From contig PNAJ01000103.1 in NCBI GenBank assembly GCA_003170295.1, forward strand, positions 1 to 64,000: a stretch of DNA of 64,000 nt. Reading direction: 5' to 3'. Origin of the DNA: Bryobacterales bacterium. Its GTDB lineage: Bacteria; Acidobacteriota; Terriglobia; Bryobacterales; Bryobacteraceae. The position numbers and the translations under genes were made by a program. Shown here piece after piece: positions 50,218-58,754 of the stretch (positions are counted from its first letter, which is position 1; each line of letters starts with the position of its first letter). The notes under the pieces are model-generated. The model was given only the letters and a program-made list of their open reading frames with translations, made no database searches and was not told the DNA's origin.

Positions 50218-51834
50218 TTATTCAATCCCTGCTTGCTTCAGCAGCTCCAAAAACTGGCGCTCGGTGCGCATGTCGATGGCCTCGGCTACCAGCTTCCCTT
50301 CCGCATCGAAAATGAAACTCTTGGGAATACCTTCCACGCCGAAAGCTTCGTTCACCTTGCGGCCGGGATCGAGCAACACGGGGAATGTGTAGTGCTGCTT
50401 TGCTAAAAACCCGGCGACGGTGTCGCGATCTTCATCCGAGACCGCGAGAACGACGAGTCCTTTTTTCTCGAACCGGCGATGGAGCGTCTCCATGTCGGGC
50501 ATTTCCTTGCGGCACGGCGGACACCAAGTCGCCCAAAAATTCAGCAGCACGATTTTTCCGCGCAGCGCGTCGAGCGAGTAGGTTTTGCCATCCATCGAGG
50601 TCAGGGTGAACGCTGCTTTCTGATGGATGCGCTCGCGCAGTGCGAGAACGGCGTCCGCGGCATCGAGCGAAGGATCGGAAAACGGGGACCGCGCGTGCTC
50701 ATACCGTATTAAAGCTGCCAACTCCACGTAAACGCGGGCAGGAGGAGCATCTTCTTGAATCCCCTGCCCCAGCACTGCGGCAACCGCGTTCATTGCTTCC
50801 TTGCCGTTATCGCCTTCCGTGGCTAGATTCGCGAGGCTGCTCGCCCATCCGGATTTCGAGCCCTTCGGCAATGCTTGAATGGCGTGCGCCAACTCGATCA
50901 CCGTCTGAATGCGCTCGGCATCCGGGAGGCTGCGGATTTTTCCCATGCGCCCCGAAATCGCCTGCTCCGCCGATGGAGCGCTTGTCGTGGGCGCGACACG
51001 CGCCGCCGCTCCAATAGTGAGGGGACCGGTAGCATCCCAGCGCGCCAGCGTATCCTTGTACTTCTCGACTCGATCGGGCGCAAGCGCGCGCAGGCGGACG
51101 CCGGCCGCGACCAGCAGAGTGTCACGCGAATTCGTCGTCGAGCCTTCGACTGAACCGATTTTGAACTTCGCGCTGAGAACCGGCGTGGCATCTTTTCCGT
51201 AATCCTGAGCGGACACGATTTTGAGAATGCGATCGTATACATCCGCGGCCATTTCGGGAGCAATCGGAGCGATGGCCGCCGCGCAGTTCGTGACGCCAAA
51301 AAGCTCGTAAGGCTTCAGGGCGTCAAATGACAATGCGCTCAGAAAATCGGCGAACAGGCTTTTCGCGTCATCAGGGCTCTCTGCCGCCAACCTCTTGAAC
51401 AACGGTGCGATACCGGTCGGCGGCTTACCCTTTTTGAATGACGCGCGATAGACAGGCACAGCCTGACGCATCTGATTCGAGCGCATCAATGCGTCGGCGA
51501 CGATAAAATCCGAGCCTGGTTTCAGATGCGGCAGCAGAGCGATCGTCGCCTCCGGCGCCAACGGTGCGAGCGCAGACAACAATCGCGGATCAATCGAATC
51601 GCGCGTACGGACGTCTTCGAGGGCCGCGCGCGCGAATTTATCCGCGATCTCCGGGTAGCGGTCCTTCAGCGCCTGCGCCGCAAGGATTCGAAACTCGGGA
51701 CGCAGAGCTGGTGTTGATTGAGATGCGAGTTGTTCGACGCGTGCGGCCGCCTGGCCCACCGTGTCAGCATCGCGGGCTCCCCATGCGAACGTGGCACCCA
51801 CGAGAACGAAGATCGGAAATCGCCAGAATCTCAT
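50218..51834 (-). CDS. TlpA-like thioredoxin with long helical N-terminus
   Basis: 538 residues from MRFWRFPIFVLVGATFAWGA (signal peptide). About 370 residues of alpha-helical, HEAT/TPR-like sequence precede a C-terminal TlpA/ResA domain (AAFTLTSMDGKTYSLDALRGKIVLLNFWATWCPPCRKEMP) with the WCPPC redox site and cis-Pro in VEGIPKSFIF. It probably reduces disulfides in the periplasm for a bound partner, for example in cytochrome c maturation. The track start 42 codons upstream has no signal peptide and is rejected. Confidence 0.92.
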   Translation of the reverse strand: MRFWRFPIFVLVGATFAWGARDADTVGQAAARVEQLASQSTPALRPEFRILAAQALKDRYPEIADKFARAALEDVRTRDSIDPRLLSALAPLAPEATIALLPHLKPGSDFIVADALMRSNQMRQAVPVYRASFKKGKPPTGIAPLFKRLAAESPDDAKSLFADFLSALSFDALKPYELFGVTNCAAAIAPIAPEMAADVYDRILKIVSAQDYGKDATPVLSAKFKIGSVEGSTTNSRDTLLVAAGVRLRALAPDRVEKYKDTLARWDATGPLTIGAAARVAPTTSAPSAEQAISGRMGKIRSLPDAERIQTVIELAHAIQALPKGSKSGWASSLANLATEGDNGKEAMNAVAAVLGQGIQEDAPPARVYVELAALIRYEHARSPFSDPSLDAADAVLALRERIHQKAAFTLTSMDGKTYSLDALRGKIVLLNFWATWCPPCRKEMPDMETLHRRFEKKGLVVLAVSDEDRDTVAGFLAKQHYTFPVLLDPGRKVNEAFGVEGIPKSFIFDAEGKLVAEAIDMRTERQFLELLKQAGIE

Positions 51835-51909
51835 GATTTCGAGTATATCCGCTAGGTTTGGTCGACGTAAGCGATAGGTCTGACTCTGAAGTCCGAGACA
51901 TAAATCGAG

Positions 51910-52015
51910 GTGGGCCGGACGCACTCGTCCGCGCTGGACCGCCTGGTCCGGCTCTGCCAACGCACTCAGAGAGGCCGACGAGGGCGTCGGCCGCGGTCCA
52001 GGGGGACCGCCCCAC
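51910..52015. repeat. Array of four tetraloop hairpins
   Basis: Four perfect hairpins in a row, each with a 4-base loop: GGACG-CACT-CGTCC (51917-51930), GGACC-GCCT-GGTCC (51936-51949), GGCCGACG-AGGG-CGTCGGCC (51973-51992) and GCGGTCC-AGGG-GGACCGC (51993-52010). Outer GTGGG/CCCAC sequences also pair. It fills much of the 370-base gap between the TlpA-like gene and the SET gene. Confidence 0.85.
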
Positions 52016-52204
52016 GTTCTAAGTCACGACACTAGATGCCGCTTGCAATTATGACAGCGGAAGATGTACGGATACCGCGCCGGCAATCTCGGCGCCGAAT
52101 TTCTCGGCGACCGATCCATCCGCGATCGACTCAGGATGATCCTTGAATATCGGAAGCGAGCATATCAGCCTCCATCGTTCGCTACAATTCATAGAACCAC
52201 CGAA

Positions 52205-52666
52205 ATGACACTTGTACAAGCTCCCCGCATCGATCCTCGATATGCCTGCTTCGATATCGTGATCCGGCGTTCCAAAATTCACCGCTATGGCGTCTACGCG
52301 AATCAGCGGATCCCCGGCCATCGTAAAGTGATCGAGTACACCGGCATGCGCCTCAATCGAAAAGATGCGGCGGCGGTGGAAAGCGGCGAATACACGTATC
52401 TGTTCGCGGTAGACAACTACTGGACTCTCGACGGCGCGCGCGGCGGGAGTGGCGCGGAGATCATCAATCACAGTTGCGACCCCAACCTGATCAGCCGCGT
52501 GATGAAGGGCCATGTCCTCTATATGAGCCTCCGCACGATCAAACCAAGAGAGGAACTCACCATCGACTACAACTTTGCGGACCTCAAGGAGACTACCGCG
52601 TGCTCCTGCGGCGCCGAGGCATGCCGCGGCACGATCGAAAAGCGCAAGAAGCGAAAGAAAAAATGA
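52205..52666 (+). CDS. SET-domain protein lysine methyltransferase
   Basis: 153 residues from ATG 52205. A compact SET domain: KIHRYGVYANQRIPGHRKVIEYTG, YLFAVDNYWTLDGARGGSGAEIINHSCDPN (NHSC motif), EELTIDYNF, and a post-SET zinc motif CSCGAEACRGTI. SET enzymes methylate protein lysines using S-adenosylmethionine; bacterial targets are mostly unknown. The very basic C-terminus (KRKKRKKK) could bind DNA. It overlaps the cytochrome P460 gene by ATGA. Confidence 0.93.
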   Translation: MTLVQAPRIDPRYACFDIVIRRSKIHRYGVYANQRIPGHRKVIEYTGMRLNRKDAAAVESGEYTYLFAVDNYWTLDGARGGSGAEIINHSCDPNLISRVMKGHVLYMSLRTIKPREELTIDYNFADLKETTACSCGAEACRGTIEKRKKRKKK

Positions 52667-53211
52667 TCTTAAAGCGAATTTTTCTCCTTATGGCCGCGGT
52701 TTCAATGCTCGGCGCTCAGGACGATCCTCAATATACCAACGACGGCATGATGCGACTGCCCGCGAATTATCGCGAATGGGTTTTCTTAAGCTCCGGGCTC
52801 GCCATGACGTACGGACCGGCCGGACAGACGAACGCCCAGGGCAATCCGCGATTCGATAACGTGTTCGTGTCGCCAGCCGCTTACAAATCGTTTTTGAAAA
52901 CCGGCACATGGCCGGATAAAACCACGATGGTCCTGGAAATTCGGGATTCCGATAGCCATGTGTCCATCAACACCGGTGGACGGGTGCAAACCAGCCTCGC
53001 CGCCATCGAGGTTCATGTGAAGGATATGGCTCGCTTCAAAGGTGGCTGGGCTTTTTTCGGGTTTGACAAGTCCGACAAGGCGAAGCTGATTCCGGCGTCG
53101 GCTAATTGTTACTCCTGCCATGCCGAGCACGGCGCGGTGGATACCACGTTCGTCCAGTTCTATCCCACGCTGATCGACATCGCGAAGCAAAAGGGCACAC
53201 TCAAACCGTAG
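52663..53211 (+). CDS. Exported cytochrome P460-like protein
   Basis: 182 residues. Signal peptide MILKRIFLLMAAVSMLGAQ; P460 domain: RLPANYREWVFLSSGLAMTYG, FDNVFVSPAAYKSFLKTGTWPDKTTMVLEIR, and haem-binding CYSCH in SANCYSCHAEHGAVDTTFVQFYP. P460 cytochromes oxidise hydroxylamine or related compounds, while many homologues have no known substrate. The gene is coupled to the SET methyltransferase (ATGA) and its end overlaps the convergent FGE gene by 11 bases. Confidence 0.92.
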   Translation: MILKRIFLLMAAVSMLGAQDDPQYTNDGMMRLPANYREWVFLSSGLAMTYGPAGQTNAQGNPRFDNVFVSPAAYKSFLKTGTWPDKTTMVLEIRDSDSHVSINTGGRVQTSLAAIEVHVKDMARFKGGWAFFGFDKSDKAKLIPASANCYSCHAEHGAVDTTFVQFYPTLIDIAKQKGTLKP

Positions 53212-54178
53212 CGACGTCCCGCACGCACCGGAATCCGATGTTGGTGGTCGAACTGTCCGGTGTGTTCGAAGTGCGTGCCGCCACACGATACCGGTTGCAG
53301 TAAGATTCGTGGCAAAGATACGAACCGCCTTTCATCACGCGGGCCTTGCCGCGCGCTGGACCGGTTGGATTCGTTCTCACGCCCACTAAGTGATAGGACG
53401 GATGAAACCAATCCGCGCACCACTCCCACGTATTTCCGCTCACGGAATATAAGCCGTAGGCATTCGGTGGAAACGCGTTTACGGGCGACGTCCCTGAGTA
53501 TCCGTCTTCAGCCAGATCGCGCGCCGGAAATTCACCCTGCCAGATATTGCACACATGACGGCCACCGGGCATCAGGTCGTCGCCCCATGGAAATCGTTTC
53601 TGCTCGAGCCCGCCGCGCGCCGCGAATTCCCATTCCGCTTCGGTCGGCAAACGCTTCCCGGCCCATCGCGCGAACTCGACCGCGTCATTCCATGACACGT
53701 GTGTCGCCGGATAATCGCCGCGAGCCTCGATATTCGAATCCGGTCCTTCGGGATGCTCCCACGTCGCGCCCGGAACCTTGCACCACCAGGACGCGGCGAG
53801 CACCGTATCCTCCACCAGCGCGGCGCGGCGCTCTTCCGGAATGTGTCCCTGAAAAACGAAGGACCACCCGAAGCGCTCGGCTTCGGTTCGATAACCACTG
53901 GCGCGCGTGAACTCGCGGAACTGCGCGTTGGTCACCGGAGCAGCGTCGATATAAAACGGATCGAGCGTGATCTCGCGGACGGGGCCTTCGCCATCGGCGG
54001 TGAAGCCCTCAGCGCTGTTGGTGCCCATCAAGAACGGGCCGCCGTCAAGCTTAATCATCCCCTCGGTCGATCCTTGCGTGACTCGGTCAAAGACGCTGGC
54101 GGCTACCTGAAGCAGCGCCGCGCGTTCGATGCTCGGCACGCAGCAGGGATGCGTTCGTCTCCCTGTTGCCGCCAGCAT
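53201..54178 (-). CDS. Formylglycine-generating enzyme (SUMF1/FGE)
   Basis: 325 residues from ATG 54178, 15 bases after the PpiC stop. SUMF1 fold: GGPFLMGTNSAEGFTADGEGPVREITLDPFYIDAAPVTNAQF, YPATHVSWNDAVEFARWAGKRLPTEAEWEFAARGG, WEWCADWFHPSYH. The active-site pair is kept as GGSYLCHESYCNRYR (Cys289, Cys294), followed by NTPDSSTTNIGFRC, which is very close to human SUMF1. So this is an oxygen- and copper-using FGE rather than a catalytically dead relative; it should convert the sulfatase Cys to formylglycine. The 449-residue track form is a shadow of the PpiC gene at its N-terminus. Confidence 0.94.
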   Translation of the reverse strand: MLAATGRRTHPCCVPSIERAALLQVAASVFDRVTQGSTEGMIKLDGGPFLMGTNSAEGFTADGEGPVREITLDPFYIDAAPVTNAQFREFTRASGYRTEAERFGWSFVFQGHIPEERRAALVEDTVLAASWWCKVPGATWEHPEGPDSNIEARGDYPATHVSWNDAVEFARWAGKRLPTEAEWEFAARGGLEQKRFPWGDDLMPGGRHVCNIWQGEFPARDLAEDGYSGTSPVNAFPPNAYGLYSVSGNTWEWCADWFHPSYHLVGVRTNPTGPARGKARVMKGGSYLCHESYCNRYRVAARTSNTPDSSTTNIGFRCVRDVATV

Positions 54179-54192
54179 TTCGAATTCACGCT

Positions 54193-54987
54193 TCAAGGCG
54201 CTATTTCCTCCACTGTCGCCCGAGCCCGCAGATAATCGCACAGCCGCTCCAGCGCTTTCTGATGTTTCTCCGTCAACAGAAGCCGCTCGATTTGGGGCCG
54301 CGCCTCTTCGAACGTCGCCATCCTCTCGTCCGAATGTTCGTAAACTTTCGCGATATGGAACCCGAACGCCGTGCGAAACACCGGACTGACTTCGCCGGGG
54401 GTGAGCGCGAACACCACGGCATCGAACTCCGGAACCATCTCCCCGCGTGGAAACCATCCGAGGTCGCCGCCGCGGCCCGGGCAATCCGAAAGCTCGTCCG
54501 CGATCGTCTCGAAAACTCCGCCAGCCTTGATCTGCTCTTCGACCGCACAAATCGCGGCAAGCGCGTCTTCCTGAGATGTCTTCTCGTCCACATTCTTGAT
54601 GATGTGTGCGGCGCGAATGGCTTCCGGGATCGCCATGCTCTCGCGATGGTGGCGATAGTAATCGACCACGTCCTTATTTCGAGGCGGAGCGATGCGGCCG
54701 GCATGGCGAATCGCCAACCTCTCGACGCGGAATTGAAGTTCGACCTCGGCGGCGTTCCCTCCCGCCTTCTCGATCACCTCGGCTGGAACAGGTTCCGCAT
54801 CGGCAAGCGCGGCCTGGCGCAGCAGAACCCTTTCGATCACGTTATCCCGCGCCCATTCCTTGGCGCGCGCATCGATTGTGGCAGGATGTTCCTGCGGCAT
54901 CGCTTCGGCAAGCCGCAGACGGAGCGTGCGAATCTCCTCGCGGATCACCTCGTCTTCGACCAGTTCGTTATTGACTCGGAGTGGCAA
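54193..54987 (-). CDS. Parvulin-type peptidyl-prolyl isomerase
   Basis: 264 residues, no signal peptide. An N-terminal helical chaperone-like part (REEIRTLRLRLAEAMPQ) precedes a PpiC rotamase domain (IRAAHIIKNVDEKTSQEDALAAICAV, DCPGRGGDLGWFPRGEMVPEFDAVVFALTPGEVSPVFRTAFGFHIAKV). Layout resembles SurA/NifM but the protein is predicted to be cytoplasmic. It is upstream of and probably co-transcribed with the FGE gene, and could help fold FGE or its clients. Confidence 0.92.
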   Translation of the reverse strand: MPLRVNNELVEDEVIREEIRTLRLRLAEAMPQEHPATIDARAKEWARDNVIERVLLRQAALADAEPVPAEVIEKAGGNAAEVELQFRVERLAIRHAGRIAPPRNKDVVDYYRHHRESMAIPEAIRAAHIIKNVDEKTSQEDALAAICAVEEQIKAGGVFETIADELSDCPGRGGDLGWFPRGEMVPEFDAVVFALTPGEVSPVFRTAFGFHIAKVYEHSDERMATFEEARPQIERLLLTEKHQKALERLCDYLRARATVEEIAP

Positions 54988-55030
54988 ACCGCGATTGTAC
55001 TAAATAAGAGCGTGATAGACTCTGGGAAAT

Positions 55031-56365
55031 ATGACACGCCGTGATCTCCTCAAAGCCGGTCTTGCCTTGGGCGCCGCCGGTTCCGCGATTGCGTTTGCAG
55101 ACGACAAAGTGCGTCGAGTCGGAATGATTGGGAGTGGCTGGTACGGCAAGAGCGATCTGCTCCGCCTGGTCCAGGTATCTCCCATTGAGGTCGTTTCGCT
55201 ATGCGACGTCGACAGCAAGATGCTATCGGATGCCGCCGATCTCGTCTCCACTCGCCAGGCTTCCAAGAAAAAGCCCCGCACCTTTTCCGATTATCGCGAG
55301 ATGCTGAAGCAGAAGGATCTCGACATCGTCATCGTCGATACGCCGGACCACTGGCATGCACTTCCCATGATTGCCGCGGTCCAATCCGGCGTCGACGTGT
55401 GGGTGCAGAAGCCGATCAGCGTCGATATCGTCGAAGGACAGGCAATGGTCGCCGCCGCGCGCAAATATGGGCGCGTGGTGCAAGCCGGCACGCAGCGCCG
55501 CAGCACGCCGCATCTCATCGAAGCGCGCGATCGATTTATAAAGACCGGACTGCTGGGCAAGATCGCTCAGGTCGACATGTATTGCTACTATCACATGCGC
55601 GCTACCGAGAATCCTCCCGACACGAAGCCTCCGTCGAACCTCGATTACGAAATGTGGACCGGTCCCGCGCCCATGCGTCCTTATAATTCTCTGGTTCATC
55701 CGCGCAGGTGGCGCGCCTTCATGGAATACGGCAACGGAATCATGGGCGACATGTGCATCCACATGTTCGATATGGTCCGTTGGATGATGGAGCTTGGCTG
55801 GCCCAAACGGATCTCATCGACAGGCGGCGTTCTGGTGGACAAGGCGAGCAAGGCGAATATACCCGACACGCAATCGGCGACGTTCGATTATGGCGACCTC
55901 GAATGCAACTGGAACATGCGCAGTTGGGGGGCCGCGCCCGATGAGAAATATCCGTGGGGCGCGACGTTTTATGGCGAGAAAGGCACGCTCAAAGTCAGTG
56001 TGATGGGCTACGACTTCATTCCAGAAAGGGGCACGCCGGTTCACAAGGACGTTACCTACGAGCTCGAACAATATCCGGAAGATAAGACCGAGAAGGATCT
56101 CGAAAAGCACGTCGCCCCCGCGATTCGCGGGCACATGCGGAATTTTCTCGCCGCAATCGACGCTCGCTCCAAACCGGTCGCCGATATAGAACAAGCCCAT
56201 ATTTCAACAGCAAGCTGCATCCTCGCCAACATGGCGATGAAGCTGAACCGCACGCTGACTTGGGATGCCGTGAATCAACGTGTCGTTGGCGATGAAGAAG
56301 CTAATCGATTGCTTCAGCGTCCGTACCGCGCACCGTGGATTCATCCGAATCCGGCGAAAGTCTAG
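55031..56365 (+). CDS. Gfo/Idh/MocA-family oxidoreductase, Tat-exported
   Basis: 444 residues. Twin-arginine leader MTRRDLLKAGLALGAAGSAIAFA; Rossmann motif VRRVGMIGSGWYGKSDLLRL; IVIVDTPDHWHALPMIAAVQSGVDVWVQKPISVD (the conserved K-P); and the C-terminal GDMCIHMFDMVRWMMELGWPKRIS. Exported Gfo/Idh/MocA proteins in this phylum carry tightly bound NAD(P) and act on sugars. Divergent from PpiC-FGE (43 bases) and 33 bases upstream of the 6-phosphogluconate dehydrogenase gene. Confidence 0.94.
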   Translation: MTRRDLLKAGLALGAAGSAIAFADDKVRRVGMIGSGWYGKSDLLRLVQVSPIEVVSLCDVDSKMLSDAADLVSTRQASKKKPRTFSDYREMLKQKDLDIVIVDTPDHWHALPMIAAVQSGVDVWVQKPISVDIVEGQAMVAAARKYGRVVQAGTQRRSTPHLIEARDRFIKTGLLGKIAQVDMYCYYHMRATENPPDTKPPSNLDYEMWTGPAPMRPYNSLVHPRRWRAFMEYGNGIMGDMCIHMFDMVRWMMELGWPKRISSTGGVLVDKASKANIPDTQSATFDYGDLECNWNMRSWGAAPDEKYPWGATFYGEKGTLKVSVMGYDFIPERGTPVHKDVTYELEQYPEDKTEKDLEKHVAPAIRGHMRNFLAAIDARSKPVADIEQAHISTASCILANMAMKLNRTLTWDAVNQRVVGDEEANRLLQRPYRAPWIHPNPAKV

Positions 56366-56398
56366 AAACATCTCCCGCGAGTCGAGCATCCAGTTTTT

Positions 56399-57307
56399 AT
56401 GGAACTAGGTGTGATTGGCTTAGGCAAGATGGGCGGATACATGACGGAGCGCTGGCAGCTCGCCGGTCATCAGATTGTGGCGTACGACCTGGATGCGGGC
56501 GCCGTCGCGCGCGTCGCGAAGAAGGGAGCAAAGCCTGCGGATTCGCTCGAATCCCTGGTAAAGCAGCTCGCGCCACCGCGCGCGATCTGGATGATGGTCC
56601 CTTCGGGCGATCCCGTCGATCAGACGATCGCAAAACTGACGGCGCTTTTGTCGCCGGGCGACACCATTATCGACGGTGGCAATTCCAACTACAAAGATTC
56701 GCAGCGCCGCGCAGCGGAACTAAAAGCGAAAGTTTTCGGGTTTATCGACGCGGGAACCAGCGGCGGAATCTGGGGACTGAAGGAAGGCTACAGCCTGATG
56801 ATCGGCGGCGAGAAAGACGTGGTCGCGCGGCTCAGCCCGATCTTCGAAGCTCTCGCGCCCGCTGCCAATCATGGATGGGGACACGTCGGACCCGCGGGCG
56901 CCGGCCATTTCGTGAAGATGATCCACAACGGCATCGAATATGCGCTGATGCAATCCTACGCGGAAGGGCTCGACCTGATCCGCGCGAAACAGGAATTTAA
57001 GATCGACCTGCATCAGGTCACCGAAATCTGGCGTTACGGCAGCGTCGTCAGGTCGTGGCTGCTGGACCTGATGTCGGACGCGCTCGGAAAAAATCCTACC
57101 CTCGAAGGAATCGGTCCGTACGTCGCCGATTCCGGCGAAGGCCGCTGGACCGCGAAGGAAGCGATCGACCTCGGCGTCTCGACTCCCGTCATGAACATCT
57201 CTCTCTATCAGCGTTTTGCCACACACGACAAGGAACATTTCGCCGACCGTCTGCTGGCCGTAACGCGCAATGAATTCGGCGGTCACGCAGTGGTCAAGGA
57301 ATCCTAG
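56399..57307 (+). CDS. 6-phosphogluconate dehydrogenase (decarboxylating, short GndA-like form)
   Basis: 302 residues, the length of the YqeC/GndA short form. Rossmann start MELGVIGLGKMGGYMTERW; substrate motif IDAGTSGGIWGLKEGYSLMIGG; catalytic Lys/Asn in HFVKMIHNGIEYALMQSYAEG. Oxidises and decarboxylates 6-phosphogluconate to ribulose-5-phosphate with NAD(P). Follows the Gfo/Idh/MocA gene. Its end overlaps the convergent sulfatase gene by 4 bases. Confidence 0.95.
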   Translation: MELGVIGLGKMGGYMTERWQLAGHQIVAYDLDAGAVARVAKKGAKPADSLESLVKQLAPPRAIWMMVPSGDPVDQTIAKLTALLSPGDTIIDGGNSNYKDSQRRAAELKAKVFGFIDAGTSGGIWGLKEGYSLMIGGEKDVVARLSPIFEALAPAANHGWGHVGPAGAGHFVKMIHNGIEYALMQSYAEGLDLIRAKQEFKIDLHQVTEIWRYGSVVRSWLLDLMSDALGKNPTLEGIGPYVADSGEGRWTAKEAIDLGVSTPVMNISLYQRFATHDKEHFADRLLAVTRNEFGGHAVVKES

Positions 57308-58725
57308 GGGTACGGAAACCACGACGCGTCGATCTGCGGCGTCGCCCCGCTCGCTTCCCGAATTCGTGCGAGCAAGCGTGCACGCAGTTGCTCCGCGACC
57401 GGTCGATGCGTCACCCGCCCGGCGAGATTCACGTGTTGGAACGGATCGGCGTAGAGATCGTAGTGCGCATATTCCACATACCGATCCGCTGAAGGAACGG
57501 GCTTCCATCCAGGCGATTTCGGCGCCGCGGCAGCGTAAGTGTACTGAGGCGTCCGCAATCCGCGACCCGTGACGAACTCCGACATCTCGAAGTACACTTC
57601 ATTGCGCCATCCCTCCGTTTTTCGATCGAGCAGCGGCAGAAAACTGCGCCCCTGAACAGATGCCGGGATCTCGACGCCCGCCGCCTGAAGCAGTGTCGGC
57701 ATCAGATCCACCTGGCTGACCAGCTCCGAAATTTGCATCGATCGATTGAACCCTGGCCCACAGATCACCAGCGGAATGTGAATCGAACTGTCATGCGGGC
57801 TGCGTTTGTACTCTGCATTGCGAGTCTTGAAGTGGCAACCGTGATCGCTCAGGAAGACTACGATCGTGTTCTTATCGAGCCCTGTCTCGCGCAGCGTTTT
57901 GCGAATCTCGCCGACGGTCTCATCCATCTTCGCGACGCACGCGAAATAATCGGACAACTGGCTCGGCCACGATCCCGGTAACGGACGCAGATCGGGCGGA
58001 ATGAACGGGTTCGGATAACGATGCGCAAATTCTTTTGGCGGATCGAACGTGTCGCTGTCGTTTTGATGATGCACTTCGAGATACGAAAGCGTCAGAAAAA
58101 ACGGCCCTTTTGCCGATCGCAGAAAGCGCTTCGCGCGATCGGTCATGAAGTCCGTTCGATATTGGCCGGCAAAATTAATTGGCTTGCCGTCGTTGTCGTA
58201 AAGCGCGCCTTCGTACGCGTGCGAAGTAAACTCCAGTTCATTCGCGGCCTCCCACAAATCCGAGAATCCACCGCGATGCTGTGGCGGAACCCATCCCCGC
58301 GCCTGCTCGCGCGTCAACCCCTCGGCCGGCATCAGATGCCACTTGCCGATGTAGTTCGTCGAGTGCCCAGCCTGACGGAGCGTCGACGCGAGCGTGACTG
58401 CGTCCGCACGCAAGCCTGCGGTGTTATGCCACACACCATGTTTACTGGGGTACTGACCCGTAAACATGCTCGCGCGCGCCGGAGCGCACACCGGCTGATT
58501 GCAGAATGCCGAGCGAAAGAGCACGCCTTCGGCGGCCATTTGATCGAGATTCGGCGTCAGTCCCATGGGATTCAGACCCAGCGCGCCTATACAATCGCCA
58601 CGGAACTGATCGGAGATGATCACAATAATATTCGGCTTCGCGGCGCTGCCTGTCTGCGCCGAAGCCGCAGCGATTGCCGGTACCTGCGCCATCCATTCTC
58701 GCCTGCTGAAGTTGTCCAAGGCCAT
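57304..58725 (-). CDS. Cys-type sulfatase
   Basis: 473 residues. Tat-like leader (FSRREWMAQVPAIAAASA); calcium-site start KPNIIVIISDQFRGD; sulfatase signature CNQPVCAPARASMFTGQYPS with Cys80-x-Pro-x-Arg, the FGE recognition motif; FLSDHGCHFKTRN for the second metal cluster. It removes sulfate esters outside the cytoplasm, probably from polysaccharides, once Cys80 is changed to formylglycine. An FGE gene lies 3 kb away. Divergent from the nucleoside permease gene with only 29 bases between. Confidence 0.95.
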   Translation of the reverse strand: MALDNFSRREWMAQVPAIAAASAQTGSAAKPNIIVIISDQFRGDCIGALGLNPMGLTPNLDQMAAEGVLFRSAFCNQPVCAPARASMFTGQYPSKHGVWHNTAGLRADAVTLASTLRQAGHSTNYIGKWHLMPAEGLTREQARGWVPPQHRGGFSDLWEAANELEFTSHAYEGALYDNDGKPINFAGQYRTDFMTDRAKRFLRSAKGPFFLTLSYLEVHHQNDSDTFDPPKEFAHRYPNPFIPPDLRPLPGSWPSQLSDYFACVAKMDETVGEIRKTLRETGLDKNTIVVFLSDHGCHFKTRNAEYKRSPHDSSIHIPLVICGPGFNRSMQISELVSQVDLMPTLLQAAGVEIPASVQGRSFLPLLDRKTEGWRNEVYFEMSEFVTGRGLRTPQYTYAAAAPKSPGWKPVPSADRYVEYAHYDLYADPFQHVNLAGRVTHRPVAEQLRARLLARIREASGATPQIDASWFPYP

Positions 58726-58754
58726 GTATGGTAGTATGCGCTACTATTCTTGGA

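Noticed and set aside
54179-54550. N-terminal extension of the FGE protein to 449 residues
   Set aside because: The extension is a frame shadow of the PpiC gene on the same strand.
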